Positions 9,581 through 23,233 are shown, counted from the first letter of the stretch. The stretch is DNA of 64,000 nt from Polaromonas sp. AET17H-212 (GCF_002379085.1 NZ_NBZW01000002.1:186001-250000), one strand, 5' to 3'. Numbers and translations: made by a program. Notes: generated by a model from the sequence alone, not told the origin.

Positions 9581-10467
9581 CCCATCCTGTTCTGCCCAGC
9601 GTCCCCACCCCTTTTGAGCCCTACACCCTGCGCCTGCCCGAAGCCGGCGCCGTGCCACTGATCTGCGATTCACCGCACAGCGGCACGCTGTACCCCGACG
9701 ACTTCGGTTATGCCTTGCCTTTTGAAATCCTGCGCAAGGGTGAAGACACCGACGTGCATGTGTTGTGGGATGCGCTACCGTCGGTCGGTGCCACCCTGCT
9801 GGCCGCCAATTTTCCGCGCGCCTATGTGGACCCCAACCGCGACGTCGAAGACCTGGACGCTACCCTGCTCGACGCGCCCTGGCCTGCCCCCTTGGCCCCC
9901 GGTGAAAAAACCCGCCTGGGCATTGGCCTGATCTGGCGCGATGCGAGCAAGGGCGGGCAAGACCCCATCTACGCGCGCAAGCTCAGCGTCGCCGAGGTGC
10001 AAAACCGCATCAGCCGCTACCACCGGCCCTACCACGCAGCCATGCAGGCGCAGATTGAAGCGGCCTATGCGCGCTTTGGTGCTGTCTGGCACCTCAACCT
10101 GCATTCGATGCCTGCCAACTCGTACGAGAGCCTGCAGATCCAGAGCGATCACCCGCTGGCCGACGTGGTGCTGGGCGACCGTGACGGCACCACCGCCGCC
10201 CCCGAATTCACCGCCATGGTGGCCAACGCATTCCGCCAGCGCGGTTTCAGCGTCGCCATCAACGACCCGTTCAAGGGAGTAGCGCTGATCGCCCGACTGG
10301 GCCGGCCGGCCGAGCGTCGCCACAGCCTGCAGGTCGAACTGCACCGCGGCCTCTACATGGACGAAAAGACCCGAGCCCGCAGCGTGGACTTTGCCTCCCT
10401 GCAGAGCGCACTGGCGGACATTTCTGCTGAAATTGCCGCATACGTCCAAGCCCAGATCCCTTCCTGA
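9577..10467 (+). CDS. N-formylglutamate amidohydrolase family protein
   Basis: The family hydrolyses N-formyl-glutamate to formate and glutamate, or related N-acyl amino acids. The sequence shows the conserved opening VPLICDSPHSG, DTDVHVLWDALPSVGATLLAANFPRAYVDPNRD, and the central WHLNLHSMP, which hold the zinc and substrate residues. The 296-residue length is typical. It is not in a histidine-utilisation cluster; instead it overlaps the peptide transporter operon by ATGA, so its natural substrate is probably an imported N-formyl or N-acyl compound rather than a histidine-pathway intermediate. Confidence 0.88.
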
Positions 10468-10482
10468 CCAGAGAACCCCGCC

Positions 10483-11694
10483 ATGAGCCTGATCGCCGAA
10501 ATCGAAGCCACCCACGACGAGTTCACCGCGCTGCGTCGCGACATCCACGCGCATCCCGAGCTTGCCTTCCAGGAAAACCGCACGTCCGACGTCGTGGCTG
10601 AGCGGCTCGCGTCCTGGGGCATCGAGGTGCATCGCGGGCTGGGCCAGACCGGCGTGGTGGGGGTGCTGAAAGGTTCCCAAACCAAAGCCGGCAGCAAGCC
10701 GCGATCCATTGGCCTGCGTGCCGACATGGACGCGCTGCCCATGCCTGAGCACAATCGCTTTGCCCATGCTTCCAAAAACCCCGGCCGCATGCACGGCTGT
10801 GGCCACGACGGCCACACCGCCATGCTGCTGGGTGCCGCCAAGTACCTGGCCGCGCACCGCGACTTTGACGGCATCGTCAACTTCATCTTTCAGCCGGCAG
10901 AGGAGGGTGGCAATGCCGGCGCCAAGGCCATGATGGCCGATGGCCTGTTTGACAAGTTTCCTTGCGACGAGATTTACGGTATCCACAACATGCCGGGCTT
11001 TGACGTCGGCCACTTCGGTTTCCGCAAGGGACCGACCATGGCGTCGAGCAACCGCTTTGACATTTTTGTGCGTGGCACCGGCGGCCACGCTGCGCAGCCA
11101 CACAAGTCGGTGGACACCATCGTCATCGCGGCTGAAATGGTGGGCGTGCTGCAGACGCTCATCTCTCGCCACAAGAACCCGATTGACATTGCGGTGCTCA
11201 GCATCACGCAGATCCACGCGGGCGATGCGTACAACGTGCTGCCCGGCGAGACCGTGATCCGCGGCACCGTGCGCACCTTCAGTACCCAGGTGCTGGACGA
11301 GATCGAGTCCAACATGCGCCGTGTGGCCGAGATGCTGCCCCAGGTGCATGGCGGCAGCGGCGAGCTCAAGTTCCACCGCGCTTACCCGCCGCTCGTCAAC
11401 TGGGACGAGCAGACCGACTTTGCCATGAAGGTGGCGCAAGACGCGTTTGGCGCAGAGCACGTTGACGGCCACACGCCCCAGCACGGCGGCGCCGAGGACT
11501 TCTCTTTCTATCTGGAGAAAGTGCCGGGTTGCTACCTGTTCCTGGGCAATGGCGAAGGCGCGCACCGCGACGAAAAGTACATCGGCATGGGCCCCTGCGA
11601 GCTGCACAACCCCAACTATGACTTCAACGACGCGTTGCTGCCGATCGGGTCGAGTTATTGGGTGAAGCTTGCGAGCGCGTTTTTTGCGCGATAG
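10483..11694 (+). CDS. M20-family amidohydrolase (hippurate hydrolase / N-acyl-amino-acid deacylase type)
   Basis: Zinc metallohydrolase of the M20D branch that cleaves N-acyl or N-aroyl amino acids. Visible metal-site motifs are HAHPELAFQE, GLRADMDALPM, MHGCGHDGHTAMLLGAA with the Cys ligand, the Glu-Glu pair in QPAEEGG, and the C-terminal HGGAEDFSFYLEKVPG. The dimerisation domain lies around residues 185-300. At 403 residues it matches the family. It follows the previous gene by 15 bases and is the last gene of the operon. Exact substrate is not readable from sequence. Confidence 0.92.
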   Translation: MSLIAEIEATHDEFTALRRDIHAHPELAFQENRTSDVVAERLASWGIEVHRGLGQTGVVGVLKGSQTKAGSKPRSIGLRADMDALPMPEHNRFAHASKNPGRMHGCGHDGHTAMLLGAAKYLAAHRDFDGIVNFIFQPAEEGGNAGAKAMMADGLFDKFPCDEIYGIHNMPGFDVGHFGFRKGPTMASSNRFDIFVRGTGGHAAQPHKSVDTIVIAAEMVGVLQTLISRHKNPIDIAVLSITQIHAGDAYNVLPGETVIRGTVRTFSTQVLDEIESNMRRVAEMLPQVHGGSGELKFHRAYPPLVNWDEQTDFAMKVAQDAFGAEHVDGHTPQHGGAEDFSFYLEKVPGCYLFLGNGEGAHRDEKYIGMGPCELHNPNYDFNDALLPIGSSYWVKLASAFFAR

Positions 11695-11704
11695 GGCGTT
11701 GCCG

Positions 11705-11878
11705 GGCTAGGAGCCTGGGCTGCAGAAGGAGCGTCGGCTGCAAAGTGGCCGCGACGGTCCATTTTTCACCGGCTTTTTGCCCCATAGCTACGGCTATGGC
11801 GCTGCAAACCCGGCAAAAACTGGCCTCGCCGGGGCCACTTCTCGCTTCGACGCCTTCTGCCGCCCAGACTCCTAGCCT
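11705..11878. repeat. large imperfect palindrome between convergent genes
   Basis: The left arm (about 11705-11760, starting GGCTAGGAGCCTGGGCTGCA) is complementary, with scattered mismatches, to the right arm (about 11824-11878, ending CCCAGACTCCTAGCC). The centre carries a perfect smaller hairpin CCATAGC-TACG-GCTATGG. The whole can fold into one ~175-base stem. It lies between the ends of the M20 gene and the leftward fbp gene, so it may act as a two-way terminator, but it looks like a dispersed repeat element rather than a simple terminator. Confidence 0.7.
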
Positions 11879-11923
11879 TCATCAGGCCCGGCTGGACCCA
11901 ACGGCACGACGATAGGCTGGCAG

Positions 11924-12943
11924 CTAGGGCTTGCCCAGCTTCTCACCGTGGTAGCTGGTGACGCGCTCCACCTCGTTCTTCGAACCCAGGATCACACTCA
12001 CGCGTTCGTGCAGCTTGCCGGGCTGGATGTCCAGGATGCGCTGGTGGCCGTTGGTGGCGGCGCCGCCGGCCTGCTCGATCAGCCAGCTCATGGGGTTGGC
12101 CTCGTACATCAGGCGCAGCTTGCCGGCCTTTTCAGGCTCGCGTTTGTCCCAGGGGTACAGGAAGATGCCGCCGCGGCACAAAATGCGGTGCACGTCGGCC
12201 ACCATGGCGGCCACCCAGCGCATGTTGAAGTCCTTGCCGCGCGGGCCGTCCTTGCCGGCCAGCAGTTCGTCCACGTAGCGTTTCACCGGTGCGTCCCAGT
12301 GCCGCATGTTGCTCATGTTGATGGCGAACTCTTTGGTGTCTTCGGGGATACGCACGTTCTCTTCGATCAGCACGAACGAGCCCTGTTCGCGGTCCAGCGT
12401 GAACATGGCGACGCCGTCGCCCACCGTCAGCACCAGCGTGGTCTGCGGGCCGTAGATGCAGTAGCCCGCGGCCACCTGCTTGTTGCCGGCCTGCAGGAAG
12501 TCGGCTTCGTCCACGCCGCGGTCGTCCTCGGGCATTTTCAGCACGCTGAAGATGGTGCCGATGCTGACGTTGATGTCGATGTTGCTGGAGCCGTCGAGCG
12601 GGTCGAACAGCAGCAGGTATTCACCCTTGGGGTAGCGATTCGGCACCACGTAGATGGTGTCCATTTCCTCGGACGCCATGCCGGCGAGGTGGCCGCCCCA
12701 TTCGTTGGCCTCGATCAGCACCTCGTTGGCGATGATGTCGAGCTTTTTCTGCATCTCGCCCTGCACGTTTTCGCTCTCGGCACTGCCCATCGCGCTGCCC
12801 AGCGCGCCTTTGTTGACGGCCTGGCTGATGCTTTTGCAGGCGCGGGCGACCACTTCCAGCAGCAGGCGCAGCTGCGAGGGAATGTGGCCGTCGATGCGCT
12901 GCTGCTCGATCAGGTAACGCGTAAGAGATACTTTTGAAGACAT
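11924..12943 (-). CDS. fbp: fructose-1,6-bisphosphatase class 1
   Basis: Hydrolyses fructose-1,6-bisphosphate to fructose-6-phosphate in gluconeogenesis (and in the Calvin cycle where present). Diagnostic motifs are the metal-binding [20 protein letters not shown] and the downstream [19 protein letters not shown] with the substrate-binding Tyr and Glu. The 339-residue length is normal for the proteobacterial enzyme. A standard ATG start is used. It sits 82 bases downstream of pepN with a repeat in between, so it may be co-transcribed with pepN. Confidence 0.97.
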   Translation of the reverse strand: MSSKVSLTRYLIEQQRIDGHIPSQLRLLLEVVARACKSISQAVNKGALGSAMGSAESENVQGEMQKKLDIIANEVLIEANEWGGHLAGMASEEMDTIYVVPNRYPKGEYLLLFDPLDGSSNIDINVSIGTIFSVLKMPEDDRGVDEADFLQAGNKQVAAGYCIYGPQTTLVLTVGDGVAMFTLDREQGSFVLIEENVRIPEDTKEFAINMSNMRHWDAPVKRYVDELLAGKDGPRGKDFNMRWVAAMVADVHRILCRGGIFLYPWDKREPEKAGKLRLMYEANPMSWLIEQAGGAATNGHQRILDIQPGKLHERVSVILGSKNEVERVTSYHGEKLGKP

Positions 12944-12961
12944 CGGGAAGCTCCTCGGTTG

Positions 12962-13015
12962 GTCATCCCGGACCTGATCCGGGATCCATGGATTGCGGAT
13001 CGAGTCCGCAATGAC
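12962..13015. repeat. double-hairpin intergenic repeat (GTCATCCCGGA type)
   Basis: Two hairpins sit back to back: CCCGGACCTGATCCGGG and TTGCGGATCGAGTCCGCAA, flanked by GTCAT and ATGAC. Sequences of this form recur in many proteobacterial genomes as dispersed intergenic repeats. Located between pepN and fbp; may limit read-through from pepN. Confidence 0.75.
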
Positions 13016-13025
13016 AGGTGGTTGG

Positions 13026-15719
13026 TTAGTCGGCCAGGGCGCGTGTGACGACCTCGTGCGTGTCCTTGCTCAGGTCGGTGCGGGCGGCGACGCGGGCAAT
13101 CGCTTCGCGCGCGGCGCTGCGGTAGGGCTCGGCCAGCTTGCTCCAGCGGTCCAGCGCGCGCGCCAGGCGGGCCGCCACCTGCGGGTTGATCACGTCGAGC
13201 TCGATCACGCGTTCGCTCCAGAACACGTAGCCCGCCGCATCGGTGCGGTGGAAGGCGGCCGGGTTGCCCTGGCAGTAGGTGCTGACGACGCTGCGCGCGC
13301 GGTTCGGGTTGCGCAGGCTGAAGTCGGCGTGTCTCATGAGCTGTTTCACGGCCGGCAGCACGTTGCCGCCGCGGTCCGGCGCGCTGGTCTGCAGGCTGAA
13401 CCATTTGTCGATGACCAGCGCCTCGTCCTTGAACATGGCATGGAAGCGCTGCAGCGCCTCGGCGGCCAGCGGGTGGCCGCTGGACACCAGGGCGGCCAGC
13501 GCGTTGAAGCGGTCGGTCATGTTGCCGGCGTCCTTGAAACGCTGGTAGGTCTTGCCGGGCCAGACGGCATCACCGCTGGCGACCGCGGCCAGGCACAGCT
13601 GCGTCAGCGCCATGCCGGCCAGGGCGCGGCGACCCGAGGACAGCGAGTCGGGCCTGTAGGCGCCGGTGTCGTGGTTGGCCGCGTACGCGGCTTCCCAGTC
13701 AGCCTGCAGCGCCGTGGCCAGCTGCAGGCGCATGGCTTCGCGCACCGCATGGATGCGCTGCGGATCGACCACGTCGAGCTGCTCGGCCATGTAGGTTTCC
13801 GACGGCAGGGTCAGCACCAGGTCCTTGAAGGCGGCGTCCAGCGCCGGGTCGCGCAGCACGCTGCGCATGGCATCGAGATAAGCATCATTCAGAGGCTCGG
13901 CGCCCACCGGATAAGCGGAAGCAGCTATTGATTTAATAGCGCTTCGCACCGCCAGGCGTTGCCCGGCCTCCCAGCGGTTGAAGGGGTCGCTGTCATGGGC
14001 CAGCAGGTGCAGCAGCTGGGCGTCGCGGTAGTCGAACTCCAGCACCACCGGCGCGCTGAAGCCGCGCAGGATGGACGGCACGGGCTCGACGTCCAGGTTG
14101 ACAAAACGCAGGGTCTCGCTGGCCCCGGTCAGCACAAAGGTGCGCGGGCCGGCCACGGCGGCAGGCTCGCCTTCCAGCTGCAGCGGCAGGTCGGCGCCGT
14201 CGGTGCCAAGCAGGCCCAGGCCCACCGGAATCACAAAGGGCTCCTTGGCCGACTGGCCAGGTGTGGGGGCGCAGCTTTGCGCCAGCGTCAAGGTGTAGCT
14301 GCGCGCGGCGGCGTCGTACACCCCTTCGGCATGCACGCGCGGCGTGCCGGCCTGGCTGTACCAGCGCTTGAACTGCGGCAGCAGGCGCGCCAGGTCGGAG
14401 GCCGGGTTGGCGTCGGCAATCGCCCGCGCAAAGTCGTCGCAGGTCACGGCCTGGCCGTCGTGGCGCTCGAAGTACAGCTTCATGCCCTTGGCGAATCCGT
14501 CGCGGCCCACCAGGGTCTGCATCATGCGGACCACTTCGGCGCCTTTTTCGTAAATGGTGACGGTGTAGAAGTTGCTGATCTCGATGTAGCTGTCGGGCCG
14601 CACCGGGTGCGACATCGGGCCGGCGTCTTCGGGGAACTGCGCGGTGCGCAGCACCCGCACGTCCTCGATGCGCTTGACGGCGCGGGCCGAGGCCTCGCCG
14701 CACAGGTCCTGGCTGAATTCCTGGTCGCGGAACACCGTCAGGCCTTCTTTCAGGCTCAGCTGGAACCAGTCGCGGCAGGTGATGCGGTTGCCGGTCCAGT
14801 TGTGGAAGTACTCGTGACCGACCACGCTTTCGATGTTCGAATAATCGGTGTCGGTCGCGGTGGCCTGGTTCGCCAGCACGTACTTGGTGTTGAAGATGTT
14901 CAGGCCCTTGTTTTCCATGGCGCCCATGTTGAAGTCGCTGGTGGCGACAATCATGAAACGCTCCAGGTCCAGCGACAGGCCGAAGCGCGCCTCGTCCCAC
15001 GCCACCGAATGCATCAGCGAGGTCATCGCGTGTTCGGTCTTGTCCAGGTCGCCCGGGCGCACATAAACCTGCAGCAGGTGGTCCACCCCGGCGCGCGAGG
15101 TGATGCGCTGCTCGCGCGCGACCAGCTGGCCGGCCACCAGCGCAAACAGGTAGGCGGGTTTCTTGTGCGGGTCCACCCACTTGGCAAAGTGGCGGCCGCC
15201 TTCAAGGTGGCCCTGCTCGACCAGGTTGCCGTTGGACAGCAGCACCGGGTACTTCGCTTTGTCGGCGCGCAAGGTAACGGTGTAGCTGGCCATCACGTCG
15301 GGACGGTCCAGGAAGTAGGTGATGCGGCGAAAGCCCTCGGCCTCGCACTGGGTGAAAAAGGAGTCGTTGCTGACGTACAGGCCCATCAGCTTGGTGTTTT
15401 TGGCCGGCGCGCAGGTGGTGAAAATTTCCAGCTCGAAGGGCTCGGGGCCCAGCGGCAGGTTTTCCAGCACCAGTTTGTCGCCGTCCATCTTGAACGAGGT
15501 GCCCTGGCCGTTGACCAGCACGCGCGCCAGGTTGAGTTCCTCGCCGTCGAGCTTCAGGGGCTGGGCCGGCACGTCGGCATTGCGCCGCAGCGTCATCTTG
15601 TTGAGCACACGTGTCTTGGCCGGGTCCAGGTCAAAACACAGGTCGACGGTGTCGATCCAGTAGGCGGGGGCAACGTAGTCTGCACGGTGGATGGCCGTGG
15701 CTTGTCCTTCACGCAGCAT
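13026..15719 (-). CDS. pepN: aminopeptidase N (M1 family)
   Basis: Cytoplasmic zinc aminopeptidase removing N-terminal residues from peptides. Motifs are GAMEN ([12 protein letters not shown], substrate N-terminus recognition), the zinc site [12 protein letters not shown] with the second Glu ligand in [14 protein letters not shown], and the catalytic Tyr region [13 protein letters not shown]. The 897-residue length and domain order (beta domain, thermolysin-like domain, C-terminal helical domain) match the E. coli PepN type. Odd feature: around residues 593-609 the coding DNA contains a copy of a dispersed palindromic repeat (13894-13942) translated as [16 protein letters not shown], which looks like an in-frame insertion. 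Confidence 0.97.
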   Translation of the reverse strand: MLREGQATAIHRADYVAPAYWIDTVDLCFDLDPAKTRVLNKMTLRRNADVPAQPLKLDGEELNLARVLVNGQGTSFKMDGDKLVLENLPLGPEPFELEIFTTCAPAKNTKLMGLYVSNDSFFTQCEAEGFRRITYFLDRPDVMASYTVTLRADKAKYPVLLSNGNLVEQGHLEGGRHFAKWVDPHKKPAYLFALVAGQLVAREQRITSRAGVDHLLQVYVRPGDLDKTEHAMTSLMHSVAWDEARFGLSLDLERFMIVATSDFNMGAMENKGLNIFNTKYVLANQATATDTDYSNIESVVGHEYFHNWTGNRITCRDWFQLSLKEGLTVFRDQEFSQDLCGEASARAVKRIEDVRVLRTAQFPEDAGPMSHPVRPDSYIEISNFYTVTIYEKGAEVVRMMQTLVGRDGFAKGMKLYFERHDGQAVTCDDFARAIADANPASDLARLLPQFKRWYSQAGTPRVHAEGVYDAAARSYTLTLAQSCAPTPGQSAKEPFVIPVGLGLLGTDGADLPLQLEGEPAAVAGPRTFVLTGASETLRFVNLDVEPVPSILRGFSAPVVLEFDYRDAQLLHLLAHDSDPFNRWEAGQRLAVRSAIKSIAASAYPVGAEPLNDAYLDAMRSVLRDPALDAAFKDLVLTLPSETYMAEQLDVVDPQRIHAVREAMRLQLATALQADWEAAYAANHDTGAYRPDSLSSGRRALAGMALTQLCLAAVASGDAVWPGKTYQRFKDAGNMTDRFNALAALVSSGHPLAAEALQRFHAMFKDEALVIDKWFSLQTSAPDRGGNVLPAVKQLMRHADFSLRNPNRARSVVSTYCQGNPAAFHRTDAAGYVFWSERVIELDVINPQVAARLARALDRWSKLAEPYRSAAREAIARVAARTDLSKDTHEVVTRALAD
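13894..13942. repeat. GCTAT...ATAGC dispersed repeat, copy inside pepN
   Basis: The core palindrome GCTATTgatttAATAGC (13924-13940) and the adjoining arm (on the minus strand AGCTGCTTCCGCTTATCCGG, then TGGGCGCCGAGCC) match the other copies of this family in the window, for example 30716-30763. It lies in frame within pepN without a stop. Confidence 0.65.
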
Positions 15720-15754
15720 GGTGGGTTCCTGAAAAGTGGGGGGAATGGGCTGAG

Positions 15755-15831
15755 TCGCCGCCGGGCCGCCCCAAGGCGACTGCGGCCCCCTCGGGGGGCA
15801 GAGAAGTACACGAAGTGACGAGCGTGGGGGT
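15755..15831. repeat. GGGCCGCCCC/GGGGGG...GCGTGGGGG intergenic repeat, copy 1
   Basis: Between pepN and prfB: a GC-rich hairpin (GCGGCCCCCTCGGGGGG) followed by the tail CACGAAGTGACGAGCGTGGGGG. Related copies in the window are at 26098-26184, 29441-29522 and 31431-31610. Probably a dispersed intergenic element. Confidence 0.55.
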
Positions 15832-15835
15832 CATG

Positions 15836-16940
15836 TCACACGCCCTGCTTGAGCGAAGCTTCGATGAACGGGTCGAGGTCGCCGTCGAGCACCTTCTGGG
15901 TGGCCGAGGTCTCGTAGTTGGTGCGCAGGTCCTTGATGCGGCTCTGGTCCAGCACGTAGCTGCGGATCTGGTGGCCCCAGCCCACGTCGGTCTTGGTGTC
16001 TTCCAGCTTCTGCTGGGCTTCCTGTTGCTTGCGCAGCTCGAAGTCGTACAGGCGCGAACGCAGGCGTTTCCAGGCCACGTCGCGGTTGCCGTGCTGCGAG
16101 CGGCCGTCCTGGCACTGCACCACGATGCCGGTTGGCAGGTGGGTCAGGCGCACCGCCGAGTCGGTCTTGTTGATGTGCTGGCCGCCGGCGCCCGAGGCGC
16201 GGAAGGTGTCAACCCGCACGTCGGACGGGTTGATCTCGATCTCGATCGAGTCGTCGATCTCGGGGTAGACAAACACCGAGGCAAACGAGGTGTGGCGCCC
16301 GCCCGAGGAGTCGAACGGCGACTTGCGCACCAGGCGGTGCACGCCGGTTTCGGTGCGCAACAGGCCGAAGGCGTATTCACCCTCGATCTTGATGGTCGCG
16401 CCCTTGATGCCGGCGGTGTCGCCCGCGGTTTCGTCCTCGATCTGGGTCTTGAAGCCCTTGCGCTCGGCGTACTTGAGGTACTGGCGCAGCAGCATGCTGG
16501 CCCAGTCGCAGGCTTCGGTGCCGCCGGCGCCGGCCTGGATGTCCAGGAAGGCGTTGAGCGGGTCGGCCGGGTTGTTGAACATCCGGCGGAATTCCATTTT
16601 CTCGACTTCCACCGCCACCTTGGCAGCGTCTTCTTCAATCGCCAGCATGCCGGCGTCGTCGCCTTCGGCCTTGGACATCTCGAAGAGTTCGGTGTTGTCG
16701 GCCAGCTCGGAGCTCAGACGGTCGATCACATGGACCACGTCCTCCAGGGACTTCTTTTCCCGGCCGAGTTCCTGCGCGCGCTTGGGGTTGTCCCAGACTT
16801 TCGGGTCTTCCAGCGCGGCGTTGACTTCGCTTAATTTACGTTCTTTGGCAGGGTAGTCAAAGATACCCCCGAAGCTCGTTGACCCGGTTGCTCAGGTCTG
16901 CGAGTTGGTTGCCGATGATATTGATGTGTTCTGCGTCCAT
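15836..16940 (-). CDS. prfB: peptide chain release factor 2, with programmed +1 frameshift
   Basis: RF2 ends translation at UGA and UAA. The gene starts at ATG 16940, reads 27 codons ([13 protein letters not shown]...RGYL) and meets an in-frame TGA at 16859-16857. Shifting +1 at CTT-TGA-C continues with [19 protein letters not shown] and 340 residues, giving 367 in total, the usual RF2 length. The codon-recognition tripeptide SPF is in [12 protein letters not shown] and the peptidyl-transferase motif in [16 protein letters not shown] tool that does not model the shift would call a truncated gene starting at 16738. Autoregulation through RF2 level follows from the known family mechanism. Confidence 0.97.
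16856..16871 (-). promoter_or_regulatory. RF2 programmed frameshift site
   Basis: On the minus strand the sequence is CGGGGGTATCTTTGAC: the Shine-Dalgarno-like GGGGG, the spacer TAT, the slippery CTT and the UGA-C context. It is nearly identical to the classical E. coli site. When RF2 is scarce, ribosomes shift +1 and make full-length RF2. Confidence 0.95.
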
Positions 16941-17071
16941 GGGAAAGTCCTGTCCTGGTGTCTGCTGGTGTCTGGGGTTCAATCCGGCATTTTCTCACGC
17001 TCCGGACCGCGGGAACGCAAAAAAAGGCCATGCCCGGCGGAACCCCCGTGGCTGCGCCGGCCGGCCCGGGA

Positions 17072-18289
17072 TCAGGCCGCCGGCGGGGCCGGGGGCGTCA
17101 GGGGCAGGGTGACGGTGAACACGGCGCCCTCGCCCTGGCGGCTTTCCACGCTGATGCTGCCGCCGTGCGCCTGCACGAGCTGGCGGGTGATGAACAGGCC
17201 CAGGCCGAGCCCGCCGGTGCCGTCGTCGCTGGCGATGCGCGAGAACTGCTCGAAAATGCGCTGCTGGTCGGGCGCCGAAATGCCGCGGCCGTGGTCGCGC
17301 ACGGAAATGCACGCACCTTCGGGCAGCAGGCGCAGGCTGACCGCCACCGGTTTGCCCTCGCCATAACGCAGCGCGTTGGTCAGCAGATTGATGACCACCT
17401 GTTCGATCCTGAACTCGTCCCACAGGGCCGTCACCGGCTGACCGGCATCGAGGGTGATGGGGCTGCCGGCGGCCGCGGCCTGGTGGGCGAGGTTCTCCAC
17501 CACACGGGCCAGCAGGGCCGACAGTTCCATGGGCACGGGCCGGATGGACAGCTGCTTGCTGTTGATGCGCGAGGCATCCATCATGTCGTCGATCAGGCGC
17601 ATCATGGCCTCGACCTGGCGCCGGTCACGCGCCACCATGGCGTGCAGATAGGGCACATCGAAAATGTCCGTGCGGCCCCGGTCCAGCTGCATCTTGCGCA
17701 ATTGCGAGTCCAGGTACAGCGTGTTGAGCGGTGTGCGCAGCTCGTGGGTGGCCATGGAGATGAAGTCGTCGCGCGTGCGCACGGCGGCCTGCAGCTCGCC
17801 CTGCGTGGCCGTCAGTTGCTGCATCAGCAGCGCCTGCTCCTTGCGGCTTTTCTCCAGCGCCTCGACCTGTCGGCGGGTTTCCATGCGCTGGTTGTACAGG
17901 TCCACAAAAACGTTGACCTTGCTGCGGACGGCTTCCACGTCCAGCGGCTTGTAGAGAAAGTCCACCGCGCCGGTTTCGTAGCCGGTGAAGGCGTAGTTCT
18001 GTTCCTTGCCGGCGGCGGTGACAAAAATAATGGGGATCTGCCGGGTTTTTTCGGTGCCGCGCATCAGCTGGGCCAGCTCAAAGCCGCTCATGCCCGGCAT
18101 CTGCACGTCCAGGAGCGCCAGTGCAAACTCGTGTTCGAGCAGCAGGTCCAGCGCTTCCTCGCCGGAGCTGGCCTGGAAAATTTCCCGGCCGTCCCGGCGA
18201 ATCAGTGCATTGAGCGCCAGCAGGTTGCCGGGCAGATCGTCAACGATCAGGACTTTCGCAGCGTCAGGTGTTCGCATGGTTGTGGTCAA
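17072..18289 (-). CDS. receiver-histidine kinase hybrid
   Basis: An N-terminal receiver domain (residues ~12-130: VLIVDDLPGNLLAL, phospho-acceptor Asp in LALLDVQMPGMSG, Lys in YKPLD) is followed by a coiled linker (~135-175), a HisKA domain with phospho-His in ISMATHELRTPLNTL, and an HATPase_c domain (N-box VVINLLTNALRYGEG, DHGRGI, GTGGLGLGLF). The order receiver-then-kinase suggests that phosphorylation of the receiver controls the kinase. No membrane segment, so it acts in the cytoplasm. Last gene of a four-gene operon; its start overlaps the end of the CheB gene by 26 bases. No DNA-binding output domain is encoded nearby. Confidence 0.93.
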   Translation of the reverse strand: MTTTMRTPDAAKVLIVDDLPGNLLALNALIRRDGREIFQASSGEEALDLLLEHEFALALLDVQMPGMSGFELAQLMRGTEKTRQIPIIFVTAAGKEQNYAFTGYETGAVDFLYKPLDVEAVRSKVNVFVDLYNQRMETRRQVEALEKSRKEQALLMQQLTATQGELQAAVRTRDDFISMATHELRTPLNTLYLDSQLRKMQLDRGRTDIFDVPYLHAMVARDRRQVEAMMRLIDDMMDASRINSKQLSIRPVPMELSALLARVVENLAHQAAAAGSPITLDAGQPVTALWDEFRIEQVVINLLTNALRYGEGKPVAVSLRLLPEGACISVRDHGRGISAPDQQRIFEQFSRIASDDGTGGLGLGLFITRQLVQAHGGSISVESRQGEGAVFTVTLPLTPPAPPAA

Positions 18290-18869
18290 GTTGGATGAGC
18301 AGTTGCCGGATGCGGTCCAGCGTGAGAATCAGGTTGGGTTTGAGCTTGCGGATGGCCGCTTGCGGCATGGTGGCGACCTGGGCTTCCGCCGGGTCCTGCA
18401 CCGCGGTCAGGCCACCGCGCTGCTTGATGCGGGCCAGGCCCGCCGCGCCGTCAAAATTGGCACCGGTGAGCAGCACGCCCGCCAGGCCGGCGCCATAAGC
18501 GTCGGCGGCGGACTCCATCAGCACGTCGATCGATGGCCGCGAATAGTTGACGGGTTCTTCGCAGCTGAGTGAAAAAGTCCGGTCCGCCTCGATGGACAGG
18601 TGGTAGCCGGACCCGGCGAAATACAGGGTGGACGGGGCGATGGTTTCCTTGTCGGCGGCCTCGCGCACGGACATGCCCAGCCGCTGCTGGAAGACGTCTG
18701 CCAGCCGGCTGTCACGCTCTTGCGGCAGATGCAGCACGGCAATGATGGGCAGCGAAAAGTGCTCCGGCAGCCCTGACAGCAGGGCCAGCAAGGCGTGCAC
18801 CCCGCCGGCGGAGGCGCCAATCACCACGGCCTCGACGGCATGCCTTGCTGCGACCTGCTGGATATCCAT
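18264..18869 (-). CDS. cheB-like: CheB-type protein-glutamate methylesterase (catalytic domain only)
   Basis: The 201-residue protein is a CheB methylesterase domain without the usual N-terminal receiver. The active-site Ser is in VVIGASAGGVHALLALL, the His in VLHLPQERDSRL, and the Asp in the LTGANFDGAAGLARI region, where canonical CheB reads MGxDG; here it is ANFDG. It would remove methyl groups placed by the adjacent CheR. It starts 8 bases after the CheR stop. Lack of the receiver means it is not directly phospho-controlled and is more likely controlled through the neighbouring kinases. Confidence 0.9.
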   Translation of the reverse strand: MDIQQVAARHAVEAVVIGASAGGVHALLALLSGLPEHFSLPIIAVLHLPQERDSRLADVFQQRLGMSVREAADKETIAPSTLYFAGSGYHLSIEADRTFSLSCEEPVNYSRPSIDVLMESAADAYGAGLAGVLLTGANFDGAAGLARIKQRGGLTAVQDPAEAQVATMPQAAIRKLKPNLILTLDRIRQLLIQLDHNHANT

Positions 18870-18877
18870 GAGATTGC

Positions 18878-19759
18878 TCAGACTTCCAGCTTGCGGAAAA
18901 TCCGCTCGGGCCGGTCCAGCGGCTCAAAACGCGCGGCATAGGTCGAGAAGTCGATGCTTTCCTTGCTGCCCAGACCCATGAAGCCGCGGCGGCTCAGCGA
19001 TTCGTGAAACAGGCCCAGCGCGCGGTCCTGCAGCTTCTTGTTGAAATAAATCAGCACGTTGCGGCAGAGCACGAGCTGGGTTTCCGAAAACACGCTGTCC
19101 GTGGCCAGGCTGTGGTCGGCAAAGGTGATGTTGTCGCGCAGGGACTTGTCGAAAATCGCGGCGTCGTAAGCGGCCGTGTAGTAGTCGGAAAACGCTTGCT
19201 GACCGCCGGCCGCCTGATAGTTGGCGGTGTGGCCCTGGATGCTGGCCAGCGAAAATATGCCCTGGCGCGCCTTGGCCAGCGACTGGGGATTGATGTCGGT
19301 CGCATAAATCAGCGAGCGGTCGAGCAGGCCTTCCTCCTTGAGCAGGATGGCCAGCGAATACACCTCCTCGCCGGTGCTGCAGCCTGCGATCCAGATTTTC
19401 AGCGAAGGATAGGTGCGCAGCACGGGCACGACCTGCTGGCGCAGGGCCAGGAAAAACGACGGATCGCGAAACATCTCGCTGACGGGAATGGTCAGGTACT
19501 GCAGCAGCTGCATGAAGACGGCGGGGTCCTGCGCAGCGGCCGCCTGCAGGGCCGGGATCGTCGGGTAGCCGAGTTGTGCGAGCGCCTTGTGCACCCGCCT
19601 TTTTTGCGACGCCCCCGCGTAGTCGCGGAAATCGTAGCTGTACTGGCTGTAGATGGCCTGCATCAGGCGTTGCAGGTCGGCTTCCGGATGGTCATTGGCG
19701 GCATCACTGCCGGGGGCGCTCCCGGGGGCGGGCAAGTGGGCGTCAGGCTTTTTGGGCAT
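18878..19759 (-). CDS. cheR-like: CheR-type protein-glutamate O-methyltransferase
   Basis: SAM-dependent methyltransferase of the CheR family, 293 residues. The N-terminal helical part holds YSYDFRDYAGASQKRRVHKAL; the SAM-binding part shows the GCSTGEEVYSLAILL motif, IYATDINPQSLAKAR and VLCRNVLIYFNKKLQ. Methylates glutamates on a partner, classically a chemoreceptor; none is in the operon, so the coiled-coil hybrid kinase next door is the likely partner. Its start is immediately adjacent to the stop of that kinase gene (19760). Confidence 0.93.
   Translation of the reverse strand: MPKKPDAHLPAPGSAPGSDAANDHPEADLQRLMQAIYSQYSYDFRDYAGASQKRRVHKALAQLGYPTIPALQAAAAQDPAVFMQLLQYLTIPVSEMFRDPSFFLALRQQVVPVLRTYPSLKIWIAGCSTGEEVYSLAILLKEEGLLDRSLIYATDINPQSLAKARQGIFSLASIQGHTANYQAAGGQQAFSDYYTAAYDAAIFDKSLRDNITFADHSLATDSVFSETQLVLCRNVLIYFNKKLQDRALGLFHESLSRRGFMGLGSKESIDFSTYAARFEPLDRPERIFRKLEV

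Positions 19760-23233
<3,474 letters not shown>

Noticed and set aside
9775-11607. 610-residue minus-strand frame opposite the two amidohydrolases
   Set aside because: Composition is that of an antisense shadow; the plus-strand genes carry all motifs.
13959-15818. 619-residue plus-strand frame opposite pepN
   Set aside because: Val/Gln/His-rich antisense of PepN without any recognisable segment.
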